Shown here: piece by piece, positions 36,267 to 45,464 of the stretch
Position numbering within the stretch: position 1 is the stretch's first letter
Layout of the letters: every line of letters starts with the position of its first letter
Made by a program: the position numbers and the translations under genes
Source: Bifidobacterium callimiconis
Lineage (GTDB): Bacteria; Actinomycetota; Actinomycetes; Actinomycetales; Bifidobacteriaceae
Length of the DNA: 64,000 nt
NCBI RefSeq assembly: GCF_003952005.1
Contig: NZ_QXGJ01000002.1
Location: forward strand, 248,001-312,000
Direction of reading: 5' to 3'
The notes under the pieces: model-generated
Seen by the model: only the letters and a program-made list of their open reading frames with translations
Database searches by the model: none
What the model was told of the DNA's origin: nothing

Positions 36267-36833
36267 ATGACTGACCTGACTGCCACGCGAGAATCTCATG
36301 CGAATCTCGACATTCATCGCGGTATGCCGTCCAGGGAATCCAATCTGAAAGAGCGCTTGCAAATAGGTCTGATTGAAGTGATCGCCGCAGCAGCGGGTTG
36401 TAATATCGCACAACCTCAAATCGACAATGGCATAGATTTGATGATAACTCACGAGTGCCCAAGTAAGCATGAGATGTCTGGACCATTGCATGTTCAACTT
36501 AAGGCAACTGCCAGTAAAAACAGATGGAATGCTGATCGAACAAGAATATCAGCCAAACTTAGCCATGATAGGTATGATCAATTTAGGATGGAAAATCCTG
36601 CATATCCAAGAATCATTGTCATCATGGACGTCGATCCAGAAATGCAAAATTGGTATCAAGCCAACGATGATTTCTCAAAGATCAAATATCGATGTTATTG
36701 GACTTCGATTCAAGGTCTTGGTGAGGTTTCAGGGAAAAGTGAAGTCACAGTCTCCGCTCCTAGATCTCAGGTATTTGATGATGCTGCTCTATGTACAATT
36801 TTTGGAAAGATAAAGGCGGGTGAAAAACTATGA
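36267..36833 (+). CDS. DUF4365 domain protein (putative nuclease)
   Basis: The 188-residue protein fits DUF4365: RESNLKERLQIGLIEVIAAAAG, then NGIDLMITHE and PLHVQLKAT. The D...QxK arrangement is that of PD-(D/E)xK-like nucleases, a fold common in defence proteins. ATG 36267 has only a weak site (GTAGGAT). It is divergent from the methyltransferase and its stop overlaps the next gene as ATGA. Codon use is clearly AT-richer than the restriction genes next door, which suggests separate acquisition. Confidence 0.72.
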   Translation: MTDLTATRESHANLDIHRGMPSRESNLKERLQIGLIEVIAAAAGCNIAQPQIDNGIDLMITHECPSKHEMSGPLHVQLKATASKNRWNADRTRISAKLSHDRYDQFRMENPAYPRIIVIMDVDPEMQNWYQANDDFSKIKYRCYWTSIQGLGEVSGKSEVTVSAPRSQVFDDAALCTIFGKIKAGEKL

Positions 36834-38053
36834 CAGCCTCACACGCTGATCTCCTCTATGCGTTGTTTGATGAATTGCATTGGGTTAAGGGAGAACTTGA
36901 ATCTAATCAGGCCGAATTTTGGTATCCCTCAAGAGATAAAGAAGCTGACGGCGTTTCCGCTGCTCTTATTGTACCCAAAAACAAGGATGCAGCAGATTAC
37001 ACCAATGTAATTGATGGTGTACTAAATCGTCTTTCTGCTATGTATGGCGCAAAGTATGATCAGGTTAGCGCCTATATCAAAGAAGCGGTTTTCGGAGCTT
37101 ATGATCCGATCATTTTGCGTGAAGATACAGGAACTACAAGTGGCTTGATCAGTTGGGCATCTGGCAGTCACTTGATTGCAAGCGCAGAAGGGCTTCTTGG
37201 TGCCGCTGCTAGAGCTGCCGTCTCTACTCAAAAAAGATTTGGAACGACGAATCACAAAGTTAAGGATTCTGTTCTCCGTGATTCATTCATGGGACAGACG
37301 CAGATTGGAAGCTTCATTGTTACCGCTTACGTTCCCTCAAACCATGCTTTTGAGGTTTCCGACTCACAAAAGTCGTCCACTAAACAAAAGGTTATTACTG
37401 GTCGCGCTGTGACGGACACGCTTACAAGAGCACTAAAGGCGTTTGACGGAGGCATATCCGAGATTATCAGGAACAACGATAGCGATAGCGATAGCGCTTA
37501 TGGGATCTTTGATGAAACGGTTCAAGAAGGGGTCTCGTATGAGCTTCTTGACGCCATATCCCAGATGTCGGATACTAATGAATCTTCCGTTAGTGTTTCT
37601 TTTGCATCCTCTAGCAACTCTGCGCCAAGCAAGGTTTATGAGCTTGTTGTGTCGCCAGTCATGCAACCAATTGTCAAAAAGGCGAAGGACTATCTCGAAA
37701 GAACGGAATCTCCCATTTCCATGCGCGTAGTAGGTGAGATCGTTCGTCTGGACAATTCTCTGGACAAAGGGCAGCATGAGATTCGCATTAGAACATTTGG
37801 GAAGGATATTCCTAGCACCGTTACTGTTTTTCTCAACGCCGATCAATATGAGAAGGCTATCGAAGCTCATAAAACACAGCACGTCTTTTCCGTCACTGGT
37901 TCTCTGCAGAGAATGCAACGAGGTGCTGAGATCAGCGACCCTTGGGAGGTCAATATCGAAGATACTGTTCTTTCTCAAGACATGTCCAATGACCTTAAAC
38001 TGACCGGCAAGGATAAACAGAAAATCGCAAAAGGACAGAGTTCCCTTTTTTAA
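36830..38053 (+). CDS. Unknown protein coupled to the DUF4365 gene
   Basis: I do not recognise this 407-residue soluble protein. It starts in the stop codon of the DUF4365 gene. The first third is helical (LLYALFDELHWVKGELE); the middle has strands (QIGSFIVTAYVPSNHAF) and a Ser/Asp-rich loop with an SDSDSDS-like stretch; the last third has strands (MRVVGEIVRLDNS, HEIRIRTFGKDIPSTVTVFL) and a VFSVTGSLQRMQRG element resembling an OB-like end. The tail is basic, KDKQKIAKGQSSLF. Its AT-rich codon use matches the DUF4365 gene, so the two probably arrived together and form one system. Confidence 0.65.
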   Translation: MTASHADLLYALFDELHWVKGELESNQAEFWYPSRDKEADGVSAALIVPKNKDAADYTNVIDGVLNRLSAMYGAKYDQVSAYIKEAVFGAYDPIILREDTGTTSGLISWASGSHLIASAEGLLGAAARAAVSTQKRFGTTNHKVKDSVLRDSFMGQTQIGSFIVTAYVPSNHAFEVSDSQKSSTKQKVITGRAVTDTLTRALKAFDGGISEIIRNNDSDSDSAYGIFDETVQEGVSYELLDAISQMSDTNESSVSVSFASSSNSAPSKVYELVVSPVMQPIVKKAKDYLERTESPISMRVVGEIVRLDNSLDKGQHEIRIRTFGKDIPSTVTVFLNADQYEKAIEAHKTQHVFSVTGSLQRMQRGAEISDPWEVNIEDTVLSQDMSNDLKLTGKDKQKIAKGQSSLF

Positions 38054-38098
38054 GAAGTTATTATCAGCAACGTAATTTCTTCCTCCTAATGTGATTAG

Positions 38099-38362
38099 CT
38101 ACATCAGGACAAACCGCAAGCGTTGAAAGTGCTCGAATAGGCTACCGAGGTGGTGGAGGCGTTCAAGGGCTGGAACAAACATGGGCAGGTCACAGAGCAG
38201 CACCATGATCTGATTGACGAGTGCGCCGACGTAATTCAAGCGACCGTTAACCTCATGGCCACGATGGAGTTCACCGACGATGAGATTCATCAGACCATCG
38301 AGGACTGCCGGGCACGGAACGACGCACGCGGTCGCATGACACCGACTGGAAAACATTACTGA
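38099..38362 (+). pseudogene. MazG-like NTP pyrophosphohydrolase fragment with nonsense codon
   Basis: The frame reads LHQDKPQALKVLE, then TAG at 38138-38140, then ATEVVEAFKGW, and later DECADVIQATVNLMA and DDEIHQTIEDCRARNDARGR. In intact phage-type MazG-like proteins the first helix reads KVLEEA-E, so the TAG replaces a glutamate by a single base change (GAG to TAG). The upstream part of the gene is also missing, because a stop lies at 38096. The frame after the TAG has no good start. It is a relic of phage or mobile DNA. Confidence 0.65.
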
Positions 38363-38404
38363 CGATCAACCATCGGGCCGCGTCGACCGTTGGAATGATG
38401 CTTG

Positions 38405-38433
38405 TCATTGTGTCTGTGGCTCAGACACAATGA
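38405..38433. terminator. Perfect hairpin, possible terminator
   Basis: tcattgtgtctg pairs exactly with cagacacaatga across a five-base loop. It lies 43 bases past the pseudogene and 336 bases before the McrB-like gene. No T-run follows, so it may equally be a protein site. The rest of 38434-38768 shows nothing I can name. Confidence 0.5.
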
Positions 38434-38768
38434 CCCCTGAAAACAGCGAATCCGGCGATAATCAACGAAACTTGCGAAGGGTGAACAATCCCTGCAATAT
38501 CAACAATATCGAAGCTAATGAAGCTCTCGGGAACCGAGCGAATCAACCCTTCAAACCAACAAGGGATTACTCAGCCATGTTTGACAATAAACACTAAATC
38601 CTACAATATCCAGCACGCATCAACGTCATTGCCTACCGAGACCACTCCTGCTCCCCACCCAAACCTCACCTATAATGGCGAGCAGATTCGCAAGGCGGAC
38701 TCCAGCCGGCATCGCAGTACCGGTACCCATCCGCCAATCGCCGCGAAGAACATAAAGGAGGCACTGTC

Positions 38769-40799
38769 ATGGATGACAGCAAATACGGTTGGATCCCCTT
38801 CTACGAAGAACTGGCAAACACGATCCGCCCGCTACGCGCCGATCGAAGCGCGCTGTATAACAAGGCCAAGGAGATATACACCAAAGCGGGCATGAAGCTT
38901 CCAACGCTGGAGTCGGACGGTGCGCCCGTGGATCTGGATCCGTTCACGTTCTTCGCCCAGTTCAACAAGCGCATCACCAAGACGAACCGTATCGCGCTGG
39001 CCAAGGCAATCGCGGAATCCTTCGGTCTGAACTCCCCCGTTCCCACCGAATTCGCCGGTATCCCCTTCATCAACAATCAAAGGTCGACCTTCTACTCATT
39101 CAGGTCCGACCCCGGGCGCGGCGAGCGCGACATCGACAATCTGTGGGATCTGTTCGAGTCCGCGCTTGACTATGCGGATTCGCCGAACGCAGTCAACAGG
39201 GAATCCTTCATCCAGTCGCTCAGCAGGGTGTTGCCGCAAAAGGGCATCAAATGGAACATCACCATGGGATTGTTCTGGATTCGCCCGCAGTTCTATCTTT
39301 CGCTCGACGGCCGTAGCCGTTGGTTCCTGGGTCTTCCCGACAGCATGAAGAACACGGTGAAGAAGTATTCCATTCCGGTTCTTTCCGCCAGCATGCCGAG
39401 CGATATAGCCGACAACGCAAACGATCTGTTCGGCAAGAACGAGATGATGGATGCCGCAACGTATCTGTCGTTCGTCGAACGTTGCAGGAGCGTTCTCGAC
39501 AAAGGTGGGTACGGTGAGTACAAGTACCATTCCTTCCCTGAACTGTCCAACTATGCGTTAGCGGAATCCGGTAGCGTCAACAAGCAGATCAAGGCGTTCA
39601 AGAAGCGGAAGCCCGTCGGTGATATCGATGACGTCGTCGATGACGAGATCGCCGACGAGCATGACGATGCCCTACCGGATTTCGACAGTGACGAAGACGA
39701 TACGGACACGACCGAGATCAAGCAGGCCGATCCGTTGAAGGAAAGCTTCAACCTCGTGTATTTCGGCGCTCCCGGCACGGGCAAGAGTTACGAACTGGAC
39801 AAGCTGGTGCACGACAATCTGCAGGATCACTACGAGCGTGTGACATTCTACGCGGACTATCAGCACGCACAGTTCGTCGGCGGCTACAAGCCGGTCATGG
39901 CGGACGGCCAGATCGAGTACAGGTTCCGTCCGGGCCCATTCACCAGGGTATTGGTCAAAGCGTTGAACGATCAGCGGAACAATTATGCACTGGTCATCGA
40001 GGAACTCAACCGCGCCGAGGCTGCGTCGGTGTTCGGAGACCTGTTCCAGCTGCTCGACCGTTCGGCGAACGGCATGAGCGAGTATCCAGTGTCGGTGAGC
40101 GAGGATCTGCGCGAGTTCCTTGTGGAAAACCTGACGAGCGAGGGTAAGGATTACCTGTACTCGCAGATCGAGGCCGGTACCGGCGACGACGTGTCCGCCG
40201 AAACCGACTGCACGCGCATCCTGATCCCGCGCAACATGTACATCTGGGCAACGATGAATTCCGCCGATCAGGGCGTGTTCCCGCTCGATACGGCGTTCAA
40301 ACGTCGCTGGGATTTCCGCTACGTCGGCATCGATGAAGGCGAGGAATACTCCGACATGCCGGTCTGGAATGAACAGCGCAAGAAGATCAACAAGCTGCTG
40401 CTCGAGGCCGGCGTGAATGAGGACAAGCAGATCGGCCCGTTCTTCATCCACCGGGTCCCCGACTTCGGTGAGGAGTCGCAGGAACAACCCGGCGCGTTCG
40501 ACAATGCGATGAAGAACAAGGTGCTGATGTACCTGTTCGAGGATGCCGCCAAATACCATCGTGACATCTTCAGCATCAAGGGTGTTGACAACAATGCTCT
40601 GTCGCTGCAGACGCTGTGCCAAGCATGGGATAAGAACAACTTCGGCATTTTCCGTGGGTTGGAGAAGATCGAAGAAGTGAAGAGCGAACCTGTGGAAGGC
40701 ATCGGCTCAGGAGAGTCCGAGACCCCCGATGCGCCCGGCCTGACTGTGGATGAGCAGTCCGTGCCCGTGCAGTCGGAGGCCACGGCCGTCGAGGAGTGA
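38769..40799 (+). CDS. McrB-like AAA+ GTPase subunit
   Basis: The 676-residue protein has an N-terminal specificity region (residues 1-290) unlike the E. coli McrB DNA-binding domain, then an acidic linker, then an McrB-type motor. Walker A is GAPGTGKS at 333-340, Walker B with the family's NR signature is LVIEELNRAE from 408, and the sensor is IWATMNSADQG followed by DTAFKRRWDF. In McrBC and LlaJI systems this subunit translocates on DNA and activates a nuclease partner. AAAGGAGG precedes ATG 38769. The likely partner is the convergent gene at 40897-42534 instead of a downstream gene on the same strand. Confidence 0.85.
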   Translation: MDDSKYGWIPFYEELANTIRPLRADRSALYNKAKEIYTKAGMKLPTLESDGAPVDLDPFTFFAQFNKRITKTNRIALAKAIAESFGLNSPVPTEFAGIPFINNQRSTFYSFRSDPGRGERDIDNLWDLFESALDYADSPNAVNRESFIQSLSRVLPQKGIKWNITMGLFWIRPQFYLSLDGRSRWFLGLPDSMKNTVKKYSIPVLSASMPSDIADNANDLFGKNEMMDAATYLSFVERCRSVLDKGGYGEYKYHSFPELSNYALAESGSVNKQIKAFKKRKPVGDIDDVVDDEIADEHDDALPDFDSDEDDTDTTEIKQADPLKESFNLVYFGAPGTGKSYELDKLVHDNLQDHYERVTFYADYQHAQFVGGYKPVMADGQIEYRFRPGPFTRVLVKALNDQRNNYALVIEELNRAEAASVFGDLFQLLDRSANGMSEYPVSVSEDLREFLVENLTSEGKDYLYSQIEAGTGDDVSAETDCTRILIPRNMYIWATMNSADQGVFPLDTAFKRRWDFRYVGIDEGEEYSDMPVWNEQRKKINKLLLEAGVNEDKQIGPFFIHRVPDFGEESQEQPGAFDNAMKNKVLMYLFEDAAKYHRDIFSIKGVDNNALSLQTLCQAWDKNNFGIFRGLEKIEEVKSEPVEGIGSGESETPDAPGLTVDEQSVPVQSEATAVEE

Positions 40800-40823
40800 C
40801 GATCGTCTTCATATCTCCAGAAC

Positions 40824-40873
40824 GAAGTCGGGGTCCCATCTGGTTCGTAACTACCAGTTAGGACCCCGACTTC
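40824..40873. terminator. Bidirectional terminator between convergent defence genes
   Basis: gaagtcggggtcc at 40824-40836 pairs exactly with 40861-40873 across 24 bases. It lies in the 97 bases between the McrB-like and LlaJI-like stop codons. Confidence 0.75.
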
Positions 40874-40896
40874 ACATTCACTTCAATCTACTCAAT

Positions 40897-42534
40897 CTAT
40901 GCCGGTATGCCGTGTTTGAATCCGTCCTCGTCAATACGCGCGGAATCAAACATGGCATTCAGGTAGCGGCCGGATCGGGTCCCGTCGTCACCGGACGGAT
41001 CGGTGTACATATCGATGGCCTGCTCCGGATCCATCTCGAACATTTTGACATCACCGGCTTGGAGGTCTTCCTCATTCCCCAAAAACGCACCGACGAATCC
41101 CAACGATACCTTGCCGCGCTGCAGCAACAGACACCGATTGTCCAGTTGAGCGGAAGAAGCCCCCTCCCCCGAAGGGATTCTTCCCGGAATAAGGAATGCG
41201 TTGCCCAACACCCTGATCCCGGAACCTCGCTCACTGATCGCCATCATGTAGAAGTACTGTTTGATGACGTCGCCAATGCCGGGCATTCCGGTGATGGACT
41301 TGGCCGTATATTTCGGCACGTAATACTTGGCATCGAGAATGTACCAACCGTTGGGATCATCCTTGTTGATCACATCGGGAATCAGCGTATGCGGATCGGC
41401 GTTGCCGTAACCGTCACGGTCATCGGCCTCGGCTTCGTCGTCCCCCTGTTCCGCTTCCACGGCCTTACGATCATCGCCATCCGACTCGTCCATATTCCAC
41501 AGCATGTCCTCATTGAGGCGATACTTCCAATGCGGCTTCTGCATGGGTATATCGCGACTGCTGTCGTGGAAGAGACTCTGGCAGATGCTCTCCCATACCA
41601 GATTGAACGACGAAGTTCCCTCCGCAATCATGACGTCATTCACAGCCCGAGCACGACCGCGAAGATAATCGATGAGCGCACCAAGCAGCCGCTTGGACCG
41701 GGTATCGAATCGTACGACCAATTCACGCTCCAAGCGCGACGCGAGGTAATCGGCGCCACCGAGATTGTCCAACGTTTCCACGTTGAGGGGGAAAGACTGC
41801 AAATGAAGCAGATCCCCCAAACCGCTGGAATCCATAAACGCGCAGATCTCGGATATGACGGCCTCCTGCACGCGAGCGATGAAATTGGCCTCATCACGCC
41901 TACGACGTGTCGTAACGAATTCCATATATGCAGGACGCCCACCGGTGACCAAAGGATTGATCTGGTTGATGGTTCGCGACCAGTCGATAAGACCGTCACC
42001 ATCGAGTTCCCGGATACGACGAGCCTCCCGGTACGGGCCCTGCTCCGCATAATCCTGAAGCAGGAAAGCGTACAGATCCATTCGGTTCTGCTCCACCGAA
42101 ATATGCAGCGCAGACGGATCGAAAGAGATCTTGTCCTGTTGCTTCGCCGCGGCACGAAGCTCATGATATCGACGTATGGCTGCAAGCACGCTATTCAATG
42201 TCGAAGTCAGCCACGGCATTTCCGCGATTTGCCGACCGTGCGGATCGTAGTATTTCGGCAGCACGACGAACACATGACGATACAAAGCGACAACGCCCAC
42301 GTAGTTGAATGTCAGACCCGCATGTGTTGACGACAGCAGACGCTTTCGCCCAAGTCGCATCGACTGCAGGCAGTTCATCACCTTACTGATATCGGGATCT
42401 TTTCCGGCATCGGCTTCCTGCTCCAAGGCTTCATTTTCCGAGGCCCCGTGCCCCCACGCCGATCCGTCAATGCAGGCCTCCGCCAAATCACTCTTGGAAT
42501 ACGGCAGACCCTCAATAAAGAACCGCCCCATCAT
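40897..42534 (-). CDS. LlaJI/McrC-like restriction nuclease subunit
   Basis: The 545-residue protein resembles the LlaJI/McrC nuclease partners. The N-terminal beta region (VGVVALYRHVFVVLPKYYDP) is typical of the LlaJI family. The nuclease core is LIPDVINKDDPNGWYILDAKYY, a PD...DxK site, followed by DVIKQYFYMMAI. A long acidic insert (EAEQGDDEAEADDRD) lies just before the active site. It would cut DNA when driven by the McrB-like motor. The gene faces that motor's gene end to end. On its own strand it follows the two SWIM-family genes by 181 bases and may be co-transcribed with them. GAAGGAAGG lies upstream of the start; ATG 42531 is also possible. Confidence 0.8.
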   Translation of the reverse strand: MMGRFFIEGLPYSKSDLAEACIDGSAWGHGASENEALEQEADAGKDPDISKVMNCLQSMRLGRKRLLSSTHAGLTFNYVGVVALYRHVFVVLPKYYDPHGRQIAEMPWLTSTLNSVLAAIRRYHELRAAAKQQDKISFDPSALHISVEQNRMDLYAFLLQDYAEQGPYREARRIRELDGDGLIDWSRTINQINPLVTGGRPAYMEFVTTRRRRDEANFIARVQEAVISEICAFMDSSGLGDLLHLQSFPLNVETLDNLGGADYLASRLERELVVRFDTRSKRLLGALIDYLRGRARAVNDVMIAEGTSSFNLVWESICQSLFHDSSRDIPMQKPHWKYRLNEDMLWNMDESDGDDRKAVEAEQGDDEAEADDRDGYGNADPHTLIPDVINKDDPNGWYILDAKYYVPKYTAKSITGMPGIGDVIKQYFYMMAISERGSGIRVLGNAFLIPGRIPSGEGASSAQLDNRCLLLQRGKVSLGFVGAFLGNEEDLQAGDVKMFEMDPEQAIDMYTDPSGDDGTRSGRYLNAMFDSARIDEDGFKHGIPA

Positions 42535-42715
42535 GCTTCGGAACCTTCCTTCTCCACCATTGGATCCTTTCGATCATCGCTCGATCATAATGAATGGTAA
42601 CTGTTTCTCTGCAAGACGATACGAAATCGATCGTTCTCTGTCGCTATGCCGTCGGATAGACCTACGCGTTTCCAAAGCTCGCCTACTGCATCATGCTTAA
42701 TGAAGAAGAGCGAAG

Positions 42716-43822
42716 TCATTCCTTCACACGTACACCAGTCGCGCCCGAAGTCAACTCTCCCATCAGCTTCTTGAGCTCGCCCCTCAGCCGCTGACGATGC
42801 CGGTACATACCGTATAGGCGCTCGCATTCCGCGCAGACGCGGTCCGCCACATACGGCTGGCATTTCCGCAGTACCTCGATCACCTGTGCGACGAGTTCCG
42901 GTGAATCGTTCTTCAGGATTGAGGAGTCGGCGTCCCGCAGCGGGACGAGCAGAATGTTGCACGCCTCCTCGGCATGCTGCTCCGCCACCACATCGAACAT
43001 GTCTTCCATGAGTTCGGCGGCATCGTCGAGCAACGAATATCGGGGATGACTGCGAACCTTGCAGTACCGCCAGGCCGCGTCGCTCAGCCGTTCCGACCGC
43101 AGCAGCTCCTCATAGGAAAGCTGTCGGCCGGCGAACATCGGATCCCGATAGTACCGCTGATGCACACGCACTATCCGGCGCACATCCTCCGGCCAATGCT
43201 CTCCAGACAACGTCTTCAGCTTGCGAACGTAATAATCGTGGTCGATCTCACGCCCATGCCTTGGTACTTCGGAATCCGGAACGTCGGATGCCTTCCGACT
43301 CCACGGCAGCCGGTCGGTGACGATATAGCAGGCGTAGATACGCCGCAGACCATTCTCATTACCCAACCGCTCGTACGCAGCCTCGAGCAGCGTCCACCAG
43401 CCCTGCGGCAATCCGGGTGGCGCGGGTGTTGGCTCCGCGTCCGGCAGACAGCTGTCGGCCAGCTCCTGCATCCTTCGATCACGGAACACCCGCACGGCGT
43501 TGTCGAGATCGTCCATGGCCAGATACCCCTGCAGCAGATCGCACACCGTCGCCCACTGCCGGTCATCCATGATTAGCCGGTAGTCCGATTCCCGCATATC
43601 GCTCGAATGGTAGCGTGCGAAACTACTCCACACATACTCCAATACGGCATGGCCGGCCTCTCCATCGCCGATATGACAGATCCGCCGACTCATGTCCTCC
43701 GTTCCTACAGTCTCGCCCGTATCGTCTTTCGTCTCCGCACCCGCCGCAGTTGGCTCGCCCTTCGCCAATGTATTCATTTCCGAAGCCGCGCTCTCTCGGT
43801 TCTTGTCCTCACACGTCACCAT
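42716..43822 (-). CDS. Helical-repeat protein, paralogue of the SWIM protein
   Basis: The 368-residue protein has no zinc finger but shares a long region with its upstream neighbour: WWTLLEAAYERLGNENGLRR here against TWMTILEAAYERLHDAEGLRR there, and LKTLSGEHWPEDVRRIVR against LRAISGEHWAEDRDEIVR. The shared part is helical and repeat-like, as in TPR proteins. The function is unknown. Its start overlaps the end of the SWIM gene by seven bases and uses GGAGGAGG, so the two are co-translated. The pair most likely arose by duplication with loss of the SWIM part here. Confidence 0.7.
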   Translation of the reverse strand: MVTCEDKNRESAASEMNTLAKGEPTAAGAETKDDTGETVGTEDMSRRICHIGDGEAGHAVLEYVWSSFARYHSSDMRESDYRLIMDDRQWATVCDLLQGYLAMDDLDNAVRVFRDRRMQELADSCLPDAEPTPAPPGLPQGWWTLLEAAYERLGNENGLRRIYACYIVTDRLPWSRKASDVPDSEVPRHGREIDHDYYVRKLKTLSGEHWPEDVRRIVRVHQRYYRDPMFAGRQLSYEELLRSERLSDAAWRYCKVRSHPRYSLLDDAAELMEDMFDVVAEQHAEEACNILLVPLRDADSSILKNDSPELVAQVIEVLRKCQPYVADRVCAECERLYGMYRHRQRLRGELKKLMGELTSGATGVRVKE

Positions 43823-45297
43823 CGTCGGATTCCTCCTCCGAAATCCTCGCCGGCTGCGCTCTCTTCATCTTCGGAGTCAGACTTATCGACATCATCCGTG
43901 TCACCGTCATCATCTGCAGCATCGTCATCATTCCAATCGTCGTCATCGAACTCAGGCGGATCCTCTACTTCCGAAACATAATCCGCAAGGCACTCACGCA
44001 GCTTCTTACGCTGCGGGAACATGCCGACGATATGCTCGGCCAGCGAGCATGCCTCGTCATAGCCGATCACAGTGTCGATCTTTCGGATCCACCGTCCCAC
44101 GCGCTCCGCGGAAGCCGCATCGTCCTGCTTATAGACGTCCGAATCCGGATCCTTCAATACGTTGCGGAAATAGTGCAGCGTTCGGTCCAACGATTCGGGG
44201 TTCTGGGCAAGTACGTCAAGCAGACGAATCGCAATGTCGTCCATTCCGCCCGTCAGACAGTAATCGAACGCCTCATCGGTCAGTCGTTCTTCCCGCACCA
44301 ATCGTTCATATGCCGGATTAACGGCCGACATCATGCCAAACCTACGGCACGTTCTCTGCAATCGGACTATCTCGTCCCGGTCCTCTGCCCAGTGCTCGCC
44401 GCTGATCGCACGCAGTCGTTCCACGTACACGGCCTCCGGATCGGTCTGCGCGATGACGATGTAGTACATGTACAGTCGGCGCAGCCCCTCTGCATCATGA
44501 AGGCGCTCGTACGCGGCTTCCAGAATGGTCATCCACGTATGCGGCAGCTCATCCAGATGGGCAACGTCAAAGCCCGGGACGAGAATCCGCATGTTCGCAA
44601 GATTCCGTTCGGGTTTATCCGTCGGACGTCTTCGATACAGCGCCTCATTACGCTGTTGCGTCAATGTTACGGTCGCAGCCTGTCCGGAACGCCGCCGCCG
44701 TTTCGCTTCACCCGGCTCACAGCTGCCGAGCAGATCGAGCTTCATCTTTCGGAATATCGTCTCCAGATCCGGGAAACCATACAACGTTTCGAGAATGTGT
44801 TTGATCACTCGCCAATCATCATCCGATAGCCGGGCCGAGAATGAAAACTGACGGCCTATGTACCACCTCACCATATTCGACGCATCCCGTGGAAACTCGG
44901 GCTCAATCCCCTGCTCCTGATCACGCTGCCGACGCAGTCGTTCCGCCATGGCGATCAACGTGGCCGCCACATGCTTGCAATACGCGGAATGCCGCGCATA
45001 CGGGCAGCTGCACGCAGCCGACACCACCCGTCCCCGCTGCAGGCGCACATCCACCTGATAGTCGTCATTGCCGCGGACCACGGCGTGCCACAGGTCCTTC
45101 GCGATCGGCTCGGGCACGTCCACCTTCCCGGCGTCGTAATACGCTCGCCCGCGGTCATAGATATAGGACTTGAACAGGTCGTAGTAATGGCCCTTCAGGA
45201 ACTCGTCGATATCGGCGCTCGACATCCCGATATCGATACCGTCGCCATCGACACTGACACTATCGGCACCGGACGTTTCCTCAGACATCATCGTCAT
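43816..45297 (-). CDS. SWIM zinc-finger protein with helical repeats
   Basis: The 493-residue protein has a SWIM zinc finger at residues 96-109 (Cys96-x-Cys98-x8-Cys107-x-His109, in CSCPYARHSAYCKHV). Before it is a YIYDRGRAYYDAGKV segment typical of SWIM proteins, and a strand region VRLQRGRVVSAA. Residues about 130-440 are helical repeats shared with the next gene. The C-terminus is a very acidic tail of about 50 residues. SWIM fingers bind DNA or proteins. Placement beside McrB and LlaJI-like genes suggests a defence role. ATG 45297 follows GAGGTGTGTG; the ATG at 45309 lacks a site. Confidence 0.75.
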   Translation of the reverse strand: MTMMSEETSGADSVSVDGDGIDIGMSSADIDEFLKGHYYDLFKSYIYDRGRAYYDAGKVDVPEPIAKDLWHAVVRGNDDYQVDVRLQRGRVVSAACSCPYARHSAYCKHVAATLIAMAERLRRQRDQEQGIEPEFPRDASNMVRWYIGRQFSFSARLSDDDWRVIKHILETLYGFPDLETIFRKMKLDLLGSCEPGEAKRRRRSGQAATVTLTQQRNEALYRRRPTDKPERNLANMRILVPGFDVAHLDELPHTWMTILEAAYERLHDAEGLRRLYMYYIVIAQTDPEAVYVERLRAISGEHWAEDRDEIVRLQRTCRRFGMMSAVNPAYERLVREERLTDEAFDYCLTGGMDDIAIRLLDVLAQNPESLDRTLHYFRNVLKDPDSDVYKQDDAASAERVGRWIRKIDTVIGYDEACSLAEHIVGMFPQRKKLRECLADYVSEVEDPPEFDDDDWNDDDAADDDGDTDDVDKSDSEDEESAAGEDFGGGIRRW

Positions 45298-45464
45298 CAC
45301 ACACCTCATTCATCCGATTCACTTGCCTCGTTGCAATGCCACTCCCCTCATTCAACCACACGCGTAGGCGCAATCTCGATGACAGCATGGCTCTTCGACG
45401 TTTCAATTGATCCTCAACATGTATTTGGCCCGTAGTCCCGCAACACCCGCAGTATGATGCAACC

